Source: Planctomycetaceae bacterium (GTDB lineage: Bacteria; Planctomycetota; Phycisphaerae; Phycisphaerales; SM1A02). From it: a stretch of 6,149 nt of DNA. How positions within the stretch are numbered: the first letter of the stretch is position 1; every line of letters starts with the position of its first letter. The position numbers and the translations under genes are program-made. The notes under the pieces are model-generated. The model made no database searches and had not been told where the DNA came from. It was given only the letters and a program-made list of their open reading frames with translations. Location of the stretch: contig CANHFL010000079.1 in the NCBI GenBank assembly GCA_947459855.1, positions 1-6,149 of the forward strand. Direction: 5' to 3'. This document shows positions 6,132 to 6,149 of the stretch, in pieces.

Positions 6132-6149
6132 CGGAAATCGGTACAGGGC
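6132..6149. repeat. Right 18-bp terminal inverted repeat at window end
   Basis: The sequence CGGAAATCGGTACAGGGC is the exact reverse complement of 5818-5835. It may continue past the window. Confidence 0.9.

Larger units (their letters stand above)
5818..6149. mobile_element. Terminal-inverted-repeat element, MITE-like or structured repeat, no ORF supported
   Basis: The 332-bp block is bounded by perfect 18-bp inverted repeats (5818-5835 and 6132-6149). Inside, 5859-5879 and 6084-6104 are inverted copies at 18 of 21 positions, with 16 nt outside them (5843-5858 and 6105-6120) matching weakly (9 of 16). TTGGCC/TCCTCCG at 5879-5894, split by CCC, is inverted at 6014-6026. GC is about 67%, like the neighbours. 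The open frames inside (89 and 84 codons on opposite strands) show no known family and no ribosome binding site. No transposase is present, so any movement would need one from elsewhere. The right boundary coincides with the window end, so true length and target duplication cannot be read. Alternatives are a BIME/REP-type repeat or a structured RNA. Confidence 0.5.

Noticed and set aside
5799..6149. tmRNA (ssrA) gene near smpB
   Set aside because: No tRNA-like acceptor/T-arm ends and no peptide tag frame ending in the usual ALAA-type sequence are visible. The GTTCGAATC at 5971-5979 looks like a T-loop but its flanks do not form a T-stem.
1..6149. CRISPR array, phage genes, toxin-antitoxin or defence system
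   Set aside because: No regularly spaced direct repeats, integrase, capsid or known defence motif is present on either strand.

Overview
This is a GC-rich bacterial window with four recognisable genes and one unexplained 3' block. The organism is most likely a planctomycete, probably class Phycisphaerae. The main reason is the C-terminus of the secreted protein: two tandem dockerin-like repeats (D-x-N-x-D-G…ADLGILL…WG) that end exactly at the last residue, an arrangement common in secreted proteins of that group. A hopanoid cyclase gene fits but is not specific. This placement is inference.

Layout. Positions 1-76 (minus) hold most of a tRNA-Leu(GAG), cut at its 3' end by the window edge. Positions 154-2967 (minus) encode a 937-residue secreted zinc metalloprotease-like protein: signal peptide, propeptide, HEYGH/GEGMGD active site, a cysteine-rich insertion, a C-terminal beta-rich domain and the dockerin-like pair. 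A 189-bp divergent intergenic region (2968-3156) contains a candidate promoter for the protease, a run of G-tracts and a TATACT hexamer just before smpB. Positions 3157-3642 (plus) encode SmpB, the tmRNA-binding protein of trans-translation. After 104 bp with a GC-rich hairpin, 3747-5798 (plus) encodes squalene-hopene cyclase (shc/hpnF), with its catalytic DVDD and QW repeats intact.

Positions 5799-6149 hold no supportable gene. An 18-bp sequence at 5818-5835 recurs as a perfect inverted copy at 6132-6149, the last base of the window. A degenerate third copy starts directly after the shc stop codon. Between the perfect arms lie further nested inverted repeats. This may be a MITE-like or REP/BIME-like element, or a long structured RNA. 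It is the least explained part of the window.

The four genes do not form one pathway: tRNA and SmpB serve translation, the protease acts outside the cytoplasm, and the cyclase makes membrane hopanoids. I see no defence system, CRISPR array, transposase, phage gene or biosynthetic cluster. The coding part looks like an ordinary chromosomal segment.
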